From NCBI RefSeq assembly GCF_963975345.1, contig NZ_CAXBGE010000014.1, positions 18,808-82,807 of the forward strand: 64,000 nt of DNA, written 5' to 3'. The translations under genes and the position numbers were made by a program. The notes beneath the pieces were generated by a model, which was not told the origin of the DNA, did no database searches, and saw nothing but the letters and a program-made list of their open reading frames with translations. Numbering within the stretch: position 1 is the stretch's first letter; each line of letters begins with the position of its first letter. Source of the stretch: Maricaulis sp963975345. GTDB lineage: Bacteria; Pseudomonadota; Alphaproteobacteria; Caulobacterales; Maricaulaceae. Shown one piece after another: positions 55,135-63,059 of this stretch.

Positions 55135-57291
55135 TTAATTATCCAGGAAGCTCCGCAGCTTCCGCGACCGGCTCGGGTGCTTCAGCTTGCGAAGCGCTTT
55201 CGCTTCGATCTGGCGAATTCGCTCCCGTGTCACCGAAAACTGCTGGCCGACTTCTTCCAGCGTGTGGTCGGTATTCATGCCGATGCCGAAGCGCATGCGC
55301 AGGACACGTTCTTCGCGTGGGGTCAGGCTGGCGAGCACGCGGGTGGTGGTCTCGCGTAGATTGGCCTGGATGGCGGCGTCGATCGGCAGGATGGCGTTCT
55401 TGTCTTCGATGAAATCGCCGAGATGGCTGTCTTCCTCGTCGCCGATCGGCGTTTCAAGGGAGATCGGCTCCTTGGCGATCTTCATCACCTTGCGCACTTT
55501 TTCCAGCGGCATGGCGAGCTTTTCCGACAGCTCTTCCGGGGTCGGCTCGCGGCCGATCTCGTGCAGCATCTGGCGCGAAGTGCGGACGATCTTGTTGATG
55601 GTCTCGATCATGTGCACCGGAATACGGATGGTGCGGGCCTGGTCGGCGATCGAACGTGTGATCGCCTGACGGATCCACCAGGTGGCATAGGTCGAGAATT
55701 TATAACCGCGGCGATATTCGAATTTATCGACGGCCTTCATCAGGCCGATATTGCCTTCCTGGATCAGGTCGAGGAATTGCAGGCCGCGATTGGTGTATTT
55801 CTTCGCAATCGAAATAACGAGACGCAAATTGGCCTCAACCATTTCCTTCTTGGCGACGCGCGCTTCGCGCTCGCCCTTCTGGACGGTGCGGACAATGCGG
55901 CGCAGGTCTTCAATCGGCACGCCGGCGCGCTGGGTCAGCTCGGCCAGATCATCGCGGATCTTGGTGGCATCAACGCCCTCTCGGTCGATAAAGCGGGTCC
56001 AGGCCTTGGAAGTCTTGGCCATCGAGCCAGGCCATTCCGGATTCAGTTCATTACCGAAATAGCTGTCCATGAACTGTGCGCGTGGCACGCCATGGGCATC
56101 GGCCATGCGCAGCAGGCGGCCTTCGAGCGACATGCGCTCCTTGTTGATCGCATAGAGCTGTTCGACCAGGGCCTCGATCCGCGCATTGTTGAGATGCATG
56201 GTGTTGAGATTGGTGACGATCGAGTTTTGCAGGCCTTCGTATTTCTCGCGGCTCTGCTTGGTCAGATCCTTGCCTTCGATCCGCGCAGCAACGAGCTTGT
56301 CCTGCAGCTTGCGGAAAGCGGTGAAGTCGGTCGAGATCAGGTCGAGCGTCTCCATGACGCCTTCGCGCAATTCCGCTTCCATCGCCGAGAGCGAGAGCGT
56401 GACGCCCTCATCATCATCGTCGTCATCATCATCGTCATCGGATTTGGAAGAGGATTCGCCGTCCTCGTCCTCATCTTCGTCGTCATCATCCTTGGCCTTG
56501 GCGTCGTCATCCTCGGAACCGTCGGACTCTTCGTCCTTCTCGTCGGCCTTGGCTTCACCTTCAGCCGGTTTGGCAACGCCGGGCGCTTGCGGGGTCGGGG
56601 TTTCGCCGTCTTCGGCCGGACCGGTCTCGCCGTCTTCGTCCTGGTTGGCTTCGGCCTGCTGGCTGCCATAGGTCGCGTCGAGATCGATGATGTCACGCAG
56701 CAGGACTTCGCCTTCGTGCAATTCCTCGCGCCAGACCATGATGGCCTCAAAGGTCAGCGGGCTTTCGCACAGGCCGCGGATCATCGCATTGCGGCCGGCT
56801 TCGATACGTTTGGCGATGGCGATCTCGCCTTCGCGCGACAGCAGCTCGACCGAACCCATTTCGCGCAGATACATCCGCACCGGATCATCGGTACGGTCGG
56901 CAGAGGTCGGGGTGTTGAGGCCGGTGATGGCGCTTTTCGACGTACCGGTTACGGCGCGCGGCTCGGACTCTTCCTCGCCATCATCATCGTCGTCATCATC
57001 GGAATCCGCGTCGCTGCCCTTGGCGGCTGCGCCGGTGGTTTCCTTGTCGTCATCGGCTTCACTGTCATTATCAACGACATTGATACCCATTTCGGACAAT
57101 TGCCCGAGCACGTCCTCGATCTGCTCGGACGAGAATTCCTCGCTCGGCAATACCGCATTCAATTCGTCATGGGTCACATAGCCGCGTTTTTTGGCGACCT
57201 TGATCATGGTCTTGACGGACTGATCCGTCAGGTCCAGGAGAGGCCCGTCATGGGTCTCGGACGCGTCATTGGCTTCGGCCGGTTTGGTCAT
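55135..57291 (-). CDS. rpoD: Primary RNA polymerase sigma factor (sigma-70) with long acidic insert
   Basis: 718 residues from the ATG at 57291 (MTKPAEANDASE). Region 1.1 (about 20-75) is followed by an acidic stretch, then region 1.2 (DDPVRMYLREMGSVELLSREGE). The non-conserved domain between 1.2 and 2.1 is greatly enlarged by Asp/Glu runs (about 220-300), then region 2.2-2.4 (RFEYRRGYKFSTYATWWIRQAITRSI), region 3 and region 4.2 (TLEEVGQQFSVTRERIRQIEAKALRKLKHP) follow. All DNA- and core-binding regions are intact. It lies 51 bp after dnaG and ends with a terminator. Confidence 0.97.
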   Translation of the reverse strand: MTKPAEANDASETHDGPLLDLTDQSVKTMIKVAKKRGYVTHDELNAVLPSEEFSSEQIEDVLGQLSEMGINVVDNDSEADDDKETTGAAAKGSDADSDDDDDDDGEEESEPRAVTGTSKSAITGLNTPTSADRTDDPVRMYLREMGSVELLSREGEIAIAKRIEAGRNAMIRGLCESPLTFEAIMVWREELHEGEVLLRDIIDLDATYGSQQAEANQDEDGETGPAEDGETPTPQAPGVAKPAEGEAKADEKDEESDGSEDDDAKAKDDDDEDEDEDGESSSKSDDDDDDDDDDEGVTLSLSAMEAELREGVMETLDLISTDFTAFRKLQDKLVAARIEGKDLTKQSREKYEGLQNSIVTNLNTMHLNNARIEALVEQLYAINKERMSLEGRLLRMADAHGVPRAQFMDSYFGNELNPEWPGSMAKTSKAWTRFIDREGVDATKIRDDLAELTQRAGVPIEDLRRIVRTVQKGEREARVAKKEMVEANLRLVISIAKKYTNRGLQFLDLIQEGNIGLMKAVDKFEYRRGYKFSTYATWWIRQAITRSIADQARTIRIPVHMIETINKIVRTSRQMLHEIGREPTPEELSEKLAMPLEKVRKVMKIAKEPISLETPIGDEEDSHLGDFIEDKNAILPIDAAIQANLRETTTRVLASLTPREERVLRMRFGIGMNTDHTLEEVGQQFSVTRERIRQIEAKALRKLKHPSRSRKLRSFLDN

Positions 57292-57342
57292 GTATTCGTC
57301 CCTGGTCGCGCCGCTGACAGGCGCCAATCGACAATATCCGTA

Positions 57343-59169
57343 TCAGGAAGATTCGGAACGGCTGGTTACACGTCGATAGGCTTCCACCAGCCGACGTACA
57401 CCGTCTGAATCATCCCTGCCAATTTCTTCTACCAAACGGGCACGAATTTCTTCGCGCCGATCAGTAGCCTCGTTTCTTTCCATATAGGCAGCCGCGAGCT
57501 TAATCCAAGCCTCACTACGCTGTTCGCCGGAAGCTTGTGCCCCGCCGATCGCCGCCCGCATCGGTCCCCGTTCCCCGTCCAACCGCTTGAGCTGCGCCGC
57601 AAAGCCAGCTTCCACAAGCCTCGCGCGTAGCCAATCCGATTGCACAGACTGCCCAGAAGAGCAGGCGTCTAGAACGGTGTCGCGTAGTAAGTCAAGCGAA
57701 CCGAGAGTCAGGTGGGCCAGGGTTTCAACCTGGTCAGCGGCCAGTTCGGGCCATTCGATCACGGCCAGCAACAGAATTCGGGCGTCTGCCGCGCCCGGAT
57801 TGCCCTTGGCAGCGCGACGCAGTTCAGCGCTCGGCCCAAGGCGCGGTAAGCCTTTTTTGCCCTTGCCGGTCCAAGGCGCGCGTTGCGACGTGGTGCCGAA
57901 AGCGGCTTCCATGCGATGGTCAAATTCGCGTTTGTATTCGGCGCGAATATCCGGCTCGGCGATCTGGGCCAAAAGGGTGCGGATCCGACGGCGGAAACTG
58001 GCGCGGCGATCCGGGTCATCGAGCGGCTCGACGCCGACTTCGCGCTCCCATAGCAGCTCGGCCAGCGAACGCGTCTGCTTGAACACGTCGCGCAGCGCAC
58101 CAGCGCCCTGCTCACGTAGGATATCGTCGGGGTCCTTGCCATCGGGCATGAAAGCGAAACGCAGCGTGTGGCCAGCCTGCAGCAGCGGCAGGGCACGATC
58201 AGCGGCCTTGAGCGCGGCCGCACGCCCGGCGCTGTCGCCATCGAGGCACATCACCGGCTCGCCACCCGCGCGCCACAGCAATTGCAATTGTTCCTCGGTG
58301 ATCGCGGTCCCCAGCGGTGCGACGCCCTGCTCGAGGCCGGCGCGCGCCAAGGCGATGACGTCGAGATAGCCCTCGGCGACGATCAGGCCGCGAATATCGG
58401 CCTTCGGGTCGGAGGCCGCCTTGCGCGCTTCGGGGAAGCGATAGAGCATCGAGCCCTTGTGGAAGATCGGCGTCTCTGGCGAATTGAGATATTTTGCCTT
58501 GGCCTCGCTCGACAAGGCCCGGCCGCCGAACGCAACCAGCCGGCCGCGCGGATCCTGGATCGGGAACATGATGCGGTGGCGGAACCGGTCATAGGGCGAA
58601 CCGCTATCGGGCTCGATCAACAGGCCGCACTCGACCAGATCGCCGACCGGTGCGCCGGCGGTGACCAGCTCGTCCTTGAGTGCGGTGCGGCTTTCCGGCG
58701 CGTAACCAATGCCGAAGCGAACGCAATCCTCGCCCGAGACCCCGCGTGATTTGAGATAGCGGCGCGCATCCTCGGCCGCTGGCGTACGCAGGGCGCGTAG
58801 ATAGAAGGCTTGGGCGGCCTCCATCCATTCGATCAGGGATTTGCGGTGCTGGGTGGTCTGTTGCGCCTGGGGGTCGGGGGCGGGCAGGCTCAGCCCGGCC
58901 TCGCTGGCCAGACGCTCAGCCGCCTCCATGAAGGAGAGGCCCTCCATCTCTTCCAGCCAAGTGAAGACATCGCCATGCTTGCCAGAGGCGAAGCAGTGAT
59001 AGAAGCGCTTCTCGTCATTGACGAAAAAGGAGGGCGAACGCTCCTTCTTGAATGGCGACAGCCCAACGAATTCACGGCCCTGGCGCTTCAGCCCGACCGT
59101 GCGGCCGATCAGGTCCGACGGACGCACACGCGCCTTGATTTCGTCGATGAAGTCCTCGCCCAGACGCAT
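57343..59169 (-). CDS. dnaG: DNA primase lacking the canonical zinc ligands
   Basis: 608 residues from the ATG at 59169. The N-terminal domain starts MRLGEDFIDEIKARVRPSDL; the normally zinc-binding part reads GLSPFKKERSPSFFV and FYHCFASGKHGDVF. Of the CxxH...CxxC ligands, Cys38 is Ser, His41 is Lys, Cys59 is kept and Cys62 is Ser. The TOPRIM domain has LIVAEGYLDVIAL, followed by CLDGDSAGRAAALKAADRAL and FMPDGKDPDDILREQG with the metal-binding acidic residues intact. A helicase-binding domain completes it. Other alphaproteobacterial primases share this loss. It is the middle gene of yqeY-dnaG-rpoD. Confidence 0.97.
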   Translation of the reverse strand: MRLGEDFIDEIKARVRPSDLIGRTVGLKRQGREFVGLSPFKKERSPSFFVNDEKRFYHCFASGKHGDVFTWLEEMEGLSFMEAAERLASEAGLSLPAPDPQAQQTTQHRKSLIEWMEAAQAFYLRALRTPAAEDARRYLKSRGVSGEDCVRFGIGYAPESRTALKDELVTAGAPVGDLVECGLLIEPDSGSPYDRFRHRIMFPIQDPRGRLVAFGGRALSSEAKAKYLNSPETPIFHKGSMLYRFPEARKAASDPKADIRGLIVAEGYLDVIALARAGLEQGVAPLGTAITEEQLQLLWRAGGEPVMCLDGDSAGRAAALKAADRALPLLQAGHTLRFAFMPDGKDPDDILREQGAGALRDVFKQTRSLAELLWEREVGVEPLDDPDRRASFRRRIRTLLAQIAEPDIRAEYKREFDHRMEAAFGTTSQRAPWTGKGKKGLPRLGPSAELRRAAKGNPGAADARILLLAVIEWPELAADQVETLAHLTLGSLDLLRDTVLDACSSGQSVQSDWLRARLVEAGFAAQLKRLDGERGPMRAAIGGAQASGEQRSEAWIKLAAAYMERNEATDRREEIRARLVEEIGRDDSDGVRRLVEAYRRVTSRSESS

Positions 59170-59323
59170 GGTGGTTCGGCTATCCCTCAAAGGCTCAGCG
59201 CTGACCACGAACACAAAGGCGCGAACCCAAGCCCGATGGGTCCGCAATCCGGGTCGGCATGACCGTCAAAACTGGATTGGCATGTTGCGCCGGAAACCCG
59301 CGCGCGTCACGCCTCAATCGCAA

Positions 59324-59340
59324 GCCGGGCATCGCCCGGC
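59324..59340 (-). terminator. GC-rich hairpin after yqeY, weak terminator candidate
   Basis: The perfect 7-bp stem GCCGGGC / GCCCGGC with a 3-base loop (59324-59340) lies 17 bp after the yqeY stop on the minus strand. It is not followed by a T run (TTGCGATT), so it probably only attenuates transcription into dnaG. Confidence 0.4.
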
Positions 59341-59356
59341 CCGGCAGCGCGGTGGC

Positions 59357-59824
59357 TCAGGCGGCGCCCGAGAGCAGGTCCTTGACCTTGGCTCCGGCCT
59401 TGCCGAAATCCATCCGCCCGGCATAGCGGGTTTTCAGCTCGCCCATGCAGCGGCCCATATCCTTGAGACCGGCGGCATCGAGCTCGGTGACGACATCGAC
59501 GGCGGCGTCGGCGATTTCGGTTTCGTCCATCGGCTTCGGCAGATATTCGCGCACGACTTCCGCCTCGCTGCGCTCAACTTCGGAGAGGTCAAGCCGTCCG
59601 GCATTTTCATAGGTGTCGGCCGCTTCCTCGCGCTGTTTCATCAGCTTTTGCAGGATGGCGAGAATTTCGGTTTCCTCGCAGCCGCAGCAACGATCTTCCG
59701 CGCGGGCAGCGATATCGCGGTCTTTGACGGCAGCAGAAATCAGCCGCAGCGTCGAGAGGCGCAGCTTGTCCTGTGCTTTCAGGGCCGATTTCATATCGGT
59801 GGCGATTCGATCACGAAGAGACAT
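59357..59824 (-). CDS. yqeY: GatB/YqeY domain protein
   Basis: 155 residues. MSLRDRIATDMKSALKAQDKLRLSTLRLISAAVKDRDI is the N-terminal YqeY signature, and EVVREYLPKPMDETEI and DMGRCMGELKTRYAGRMDFG follow. A short cysteine cluster (RCCGCEETEIL, about 45-55) is inserted between the first two helices, unusual in position but seen in some alphaproteobacteria. The domain is shared with the tRNA-binding end of GatB, and may bind tRNA; the role of the free-standing protein is not established. It is divergent from carA across a 331-bp gap and precedes dnaG. Confidence 0.93.
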   Translation of the reverse strand: MSLRDRIATDMKSALKAQDKLRLSTLRLISAAVKDRDIAARAEDRCCGCEETEILAILQKLMKQREEAADTYENAGRLDLSEVERSEAEVVREYLPKPMDETEIADAAVDVVTELDAAGLKDMGRCMGELKTRYAGRMDFGKAGAKVKDLLSGAA

Positions 59825-60155
59825 GGGGTAGGTTACCGTTTCTGGCGCGTTGAGGCGCCCATTTAGTCATTGGTTTGATTTTGAAGTGGATTTTCTCAGC
59901 GCGATTTGGCGATCACGCCTGCTCGGGTCCATTGTCATCAAGGCTCATCCTCAGAGCCGAATCTAGCGGTGCGAATATACGCCCGTTTCAAGCCCGGCGG
60001 AAATATGCTGTCTTTGCGAAAGAATCAAGGCCAATCGAATTGCACGGGTACGGGATTGACCGCGGCAGCGTCTCTGACTACCTACGCGACCGTTTGGCCG
60101 CCCGCGCGTCACGACTCGTTTTCCCGCACGGCAGACCGGCTTCAGGAGCACAGCC
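59825..60155. other. Divergent regulatory region between yqeY and carA
   Basis: No gene was found. The AGGAG seven bases before the carA ATG is the only clear site. A TTGACC at about 60055 is followed after 17 bp by TACCTA, a poor -10, so a sigma-70 promoter there is only a guess. No pyrimidine attenuator (leader peptide plus paired hairpins) could be recognised. Open frames across the stretch have no conserved motif. Confidence 0.35.
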
Positions 60156-61328
60156 ATGTCCCAGATCTCGCAGCCAAATCCGACCGGAGCCCTGGCGCTC
60201 GCTGACGGGACCGTCTTCGTCGGTCAGGGGTGTGGCGCCTCGGGGATCGCGATCGGCGAGTTATGTTTTAATACCGCGATGACCGGACACCAGGAAATCC
60301 TCTCTGACCCCTCCTATTCCGGCCAGGTCGTCTGCTTCACCTTCCCGCATGTCGGCAATGTCGGTGCCAATAGCGAAGACGAGGAAGCCGCCAGCACGCC
60401 GGCGCGCCGCGCCGCCGTTGGCATGGTCAGCCGCGCCCCGCTCACGCCGCCAGCCAATTACCGCGCCACGGAGAGCTTTGGCGAATGGCTGCGCACGCGC
60501 GGCATCATCTCACTGACCGGCCTCGACACCCGCGCCCTGACGCGCCGGATCCGCGATCACGGCATGGCGATGTGTGCCATCGCTCACGATCCAGCCGGCC
60601 AAATTGATATCGATGCGCTGAAAGCCAGCGCCAAGGCCGCCGCCTCGATGGAAGGCCAGGAACTGGCCGCCGCCGTCAGCCGCGAATCGGCAGGTGAATG
60701 GGCCCAAAGCTCTTGGGACTGGGAAACCGGCTACGCCGAAGGCCCGGCCGAAGGGCCACGCGTCGTCGTGCTCGATTATGGCGTGAAGGCGAATATCCTG
60801 CGCCTGCTGGTCGGCGCCGGTGCCCGCGTTGCGGTGGTGCCGGGCAATGCCGCCGCCGCCGACATCCTCAAGCTTTCGCCCGACGGCATCGTCATCTCCA
60901 ATGGTCCCGGCGATCCGGCCGCAACTGGTGCCTATGCCCTGCCGGCCCTGCGCACGCTGATCGACAGCAATATCCCGATCCTCGGCATCTGTCTGGGCCA
61001 TCAAATGCTGGCGCTCGCGCTGGGTGGCCGCACCGTGAAAATGCCGCAAGGCCATCACGGCGCCAATCATCCGGTCAAGAATCACGAGACCGGCCAAGTC
61101 GAGATCGTCTCGATGAATCACGGCTTTGCCGTCGATAGCACCAGCCTGCCCAAGGACGCCGTCGAGACCCATGTCTCGCTGTTCGACGGTTCCAATTGCG
61201 GCTTCCGCCTCACCAGCAAGCCGATCCAGGCCGTCCAGCACCACCCGGAAGCCTCGCCCGGCCCGCAGGACAGTTTCGGCGTGTTCAAGCGCTTTGTCGG
61301 ATCGCTCAAGGTCAGCGAAACGGCCTGA
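60156..61328 (+). CDS. carA: Carbamoyl-phosphate synthase small subunit (glutaminase)
   Basis: 390 residues. Glutamine amidotransferase subunit that supplies ammonia to CarB for pyrimidine and arginine synthesis. The N-terminal domain has ELCFNTAMTGHQEILSDPSYSGQ, characteristic of CarA. The class I amidotransferase triad is Cys279 (GICLGHQ), His363 and Glu365 (HHPEASPGP). NFGVK-type segment DYGVKANILRLL starts the C-terminal domain. AGGAG lies seven bases before the ATG. The next gene is an unrelated binding protein, with carB after it. Confidence 0.97.
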   Translation: MSQISQPNPTGALALADGTVFVGQGCGASGIAIGELCFNTAMTGHQEILSDPSYSGQVVCFTFPHVGNVGANSEDEEAASTPARRAAVGMVSRAPLTPPANYRATESFGEWLRTRGIISLTGLDTRALTRRIRDHGMAMCAIAHDPAGQIDIDALKASAKAAASMEGQELAAAVSRESAGEWAQSSWDWETGYAEGPAEGPRVVVLDYGVKANILRLLVGAGARVAVVPGNAAAADILKLSPDGIVISNGPGDPAATGAYALPALRTLIDSNIPILGICLGHQMLALALGGRTVKMPQGHHGANHPVKNHETGQVEIVSMNHGFAVDSTSLPKDAVETHVSLFDGSNCGFRLTSKPIQAVQHHPEASPGPQDSFGVFKRFVGSLKVSETA

Positions 61329-61366
61329 GCCCTTCCCCTGGACGCAAATCACGGCAAGATGGTGCG

Positions 61367-62896
61367 ATGCTGAACCGTCGCACCCTGCTCGCCGCCACTG
61401 CCGCTACCAGCCTCGCCGCCTGTGCGCGGCATGACACACCCGCGGGCCTGCTGCGCGTGGCGATTGAGACCCTGCCCGACAGTCTCGACCCGGCGCTGGG
61501 CGAATTTGCTTCGGCGGCGCTGGTCTACAAACAAATCCATGCCGGCCTGACCGATTATGCCGCCGACGGGAGCGTCGCGCCCGGCATCGCGACCGGCTGG
61601 CGCGTCGCGGCGGACGGGTTGAGCTGGGTCTTTACCCTACGCGACGATGCACGCTGGTCAGACGGCCACCCGCTGACGGCAGAGGATGTCGTCTGGTCGG
61701 CACAGCGCTTGGTCGATCCGCAAGCCAGCTTTGCCAATCTGGGTGACTTTTTCGCGGTCGCGAATGCGCGCGCTGTGCTGGCGGGCGAGCTGCCGCCAGA
61801 GGCGATGGGCTTTGCCGCACTGGACGAGCACACCGTCGAGGTTCGGCTCGACACGCCGCTCGGCCTATTGCCAACCTTGATGCGCGAATTTTACCCCTTC
61901 CCGCGTCACGTCATCGAAGCGCATGGCCGCGACTGGATCCGGCCGGAAAACATCGTCACCGCCGGTGCCTATACCGTCACGGCCGCCAGCCAGATGAGCC
62001 TCGATCTGGCGAAGAACTCGCACTATGCCGGCGCGGCGGACGTCACGATTGAACGCATTCGCATCGATGCCGTGCGTGATGCCGGCACCCGCACCCGCAT
62101 GTTCCGGGCCGGCGAATATGATCTGGTCGAGAACCCGCCCGGCAATCAGCTCGGCTTCTGGCGCGAGCGGCTGGGCGCGCAATTTCGCAGTTTCGACGCC
62201 CCGATCCTGCGCTATCTGAAGGTCAATCATGCGCGAGCGGGGCTCGACACACCGGCCGCACGCCGAGCCCTTTCAGTGGCGATTGATCGCGGCTTCATCG
62301 CGACGAATTTCTTCGACAGCACGGCACGCGCCACCCACCACATCATTCCCCAGGCCGACGCGCAGCTCGATCCGATCGATTTGCATGACTCAAGCCTGCG
62401 CCCAACCATTGATCCTGACCTGCCAGCGCGCGTCGAGATCCGCACCGTGCCGGGTGTCAGCGAGCAGATCGCCATCGCCATCGCCGACGACTGGCGCCGC
62501 GTCGGCGTCGAGGCGGAGCTCTTGGTCAGCTATCCGACCGATCTCTACCAAGCGGTCGATAGCGGCGGTTTCGATATCGCGGTCGCCAGTTTCAATCGCG
62601 GGCTGAAATCCGACCCTTTCTTCATGCTCGACCCATTCGCACCGGGCGGGTTTGCGGCCAATTTCAACTGGGACAATCCCGATTTCGCCGCCGAGATGGC
62701 GCTGGCACGGCGCGAGAGCGACCCGGTGGTACGCGCGATCGCCTATCGCGAAGCCGAGCGCATCCTCCTCGCCGACCAAGCCGTCATCCCCCTCCTGCAT
62801 GAGCGCGCCCACTGGCTGGTCAGCGAACGCATAACGGGGACACGATCTGATATTCAACCGATGTTGTGGCGCGGTCTGGGGCTGGCGAGCGGGTGA
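61367..62896 (+). CDS. ABC-transporter oligopeptide-binding lipoprotein (SBP_bac_5)
   Basis: 509 residues from the ATG at 61367. The lipoprotein signal MLNRRTLLAATAATSLAAC ends at Cys19. The SBP_bac_5 fold is clear: VAIETLPDSLDPALGEF, GLTDYAADGSVAPGIATGW, FTLRDDARWSDGHPLTAEDVVWS and ADQAVIPLLHERAHWLV. It would bind a peptide or related molecule in the periplasm for an ABC importer. No permease or ATPase gene is in the window, and the gene is inserted between carA and carB, 38 bp after carA. Co-transcription with the carbamoyl phosphate genes is therefore plausible. Confidence 0.9.
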   Translation: MLNRRTLLAATAATSLAACARHDTPAGLLRVAIETLPDSLDPALGEFASAALVYKQIHAGLTDYAADGSVAPGIATGWRVAADGLSWVFTLRDDARWSDGHPLTAEDVVWSAQRLVDPQASFANLGDFFAVANARAVLAGELPPEAMGFAALDEHTVEVRLDTPLGLLPTLMREFYPFPRHVIEAHGRDWIRPENIVTAGAYTVTAASQMSLDLAKNSHYAGAADVTIERIRIDAVRDAGTRTRMFRAGEYDLVENPPGNQLGFWRERLGAQFRSFDAPILRYLKVNHARAGLDTPAARRALSVAIDRGFIATNFFDSTARATHHIIPQADAQLDPIDLHDSSLRPTIDPDLPARVEIRTVPGVSEQIAIAIADDWRRVGVEAELLVSYPTDLYQAVDSGGFDIAVASFNRGLKSDPFFMLDPFAPGGFAANFNWDNPDFAAEMALARRESDPVVRAIAYREAERILLADQAVIPLLHERAHWLVSERITGTRSDIQPMLWRGLGLASG

Positions 62897-63059
62897 GTGA
62901 CATCCGCCGCGACCGATTTCAGGAAAAGCCTCACATAAAGTCTCGCCTTCGCGATGATTCCCAGTTAGGAACCCGCTTCAGCACTAAATCATTCCGTCCG
63001 CCCGACGCTGCCCCTCGCAGCGGCAGGTTTGACGCGCGCGCACGTGAGACTGGAACCCC
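62897..63059. other. Gap between the binding-protein gene and carB
   Basis: 163 bp with no gene. A CTGCC/GGCAG stem (about 63008-63026, separated by an 8-9 base loop) lies 35 bp before the carB ATG and could be a small hairpin. No other motif was recognised. Confidence 0.3.

Noticed and set aside
56400..56560. Trinucleotide repeats as an independent microsatellite element
   Set aside because: They are within the rpoD coding sequence and encode an in-frame acidic linker.
55423..57408. A 661-codon frame antisense to rpoD rich in Ile/Val
   Set aside because: Produced by the complementary reading of Asp-coding repeats (GAT/GAC become ATC/GTC). Not a gene.
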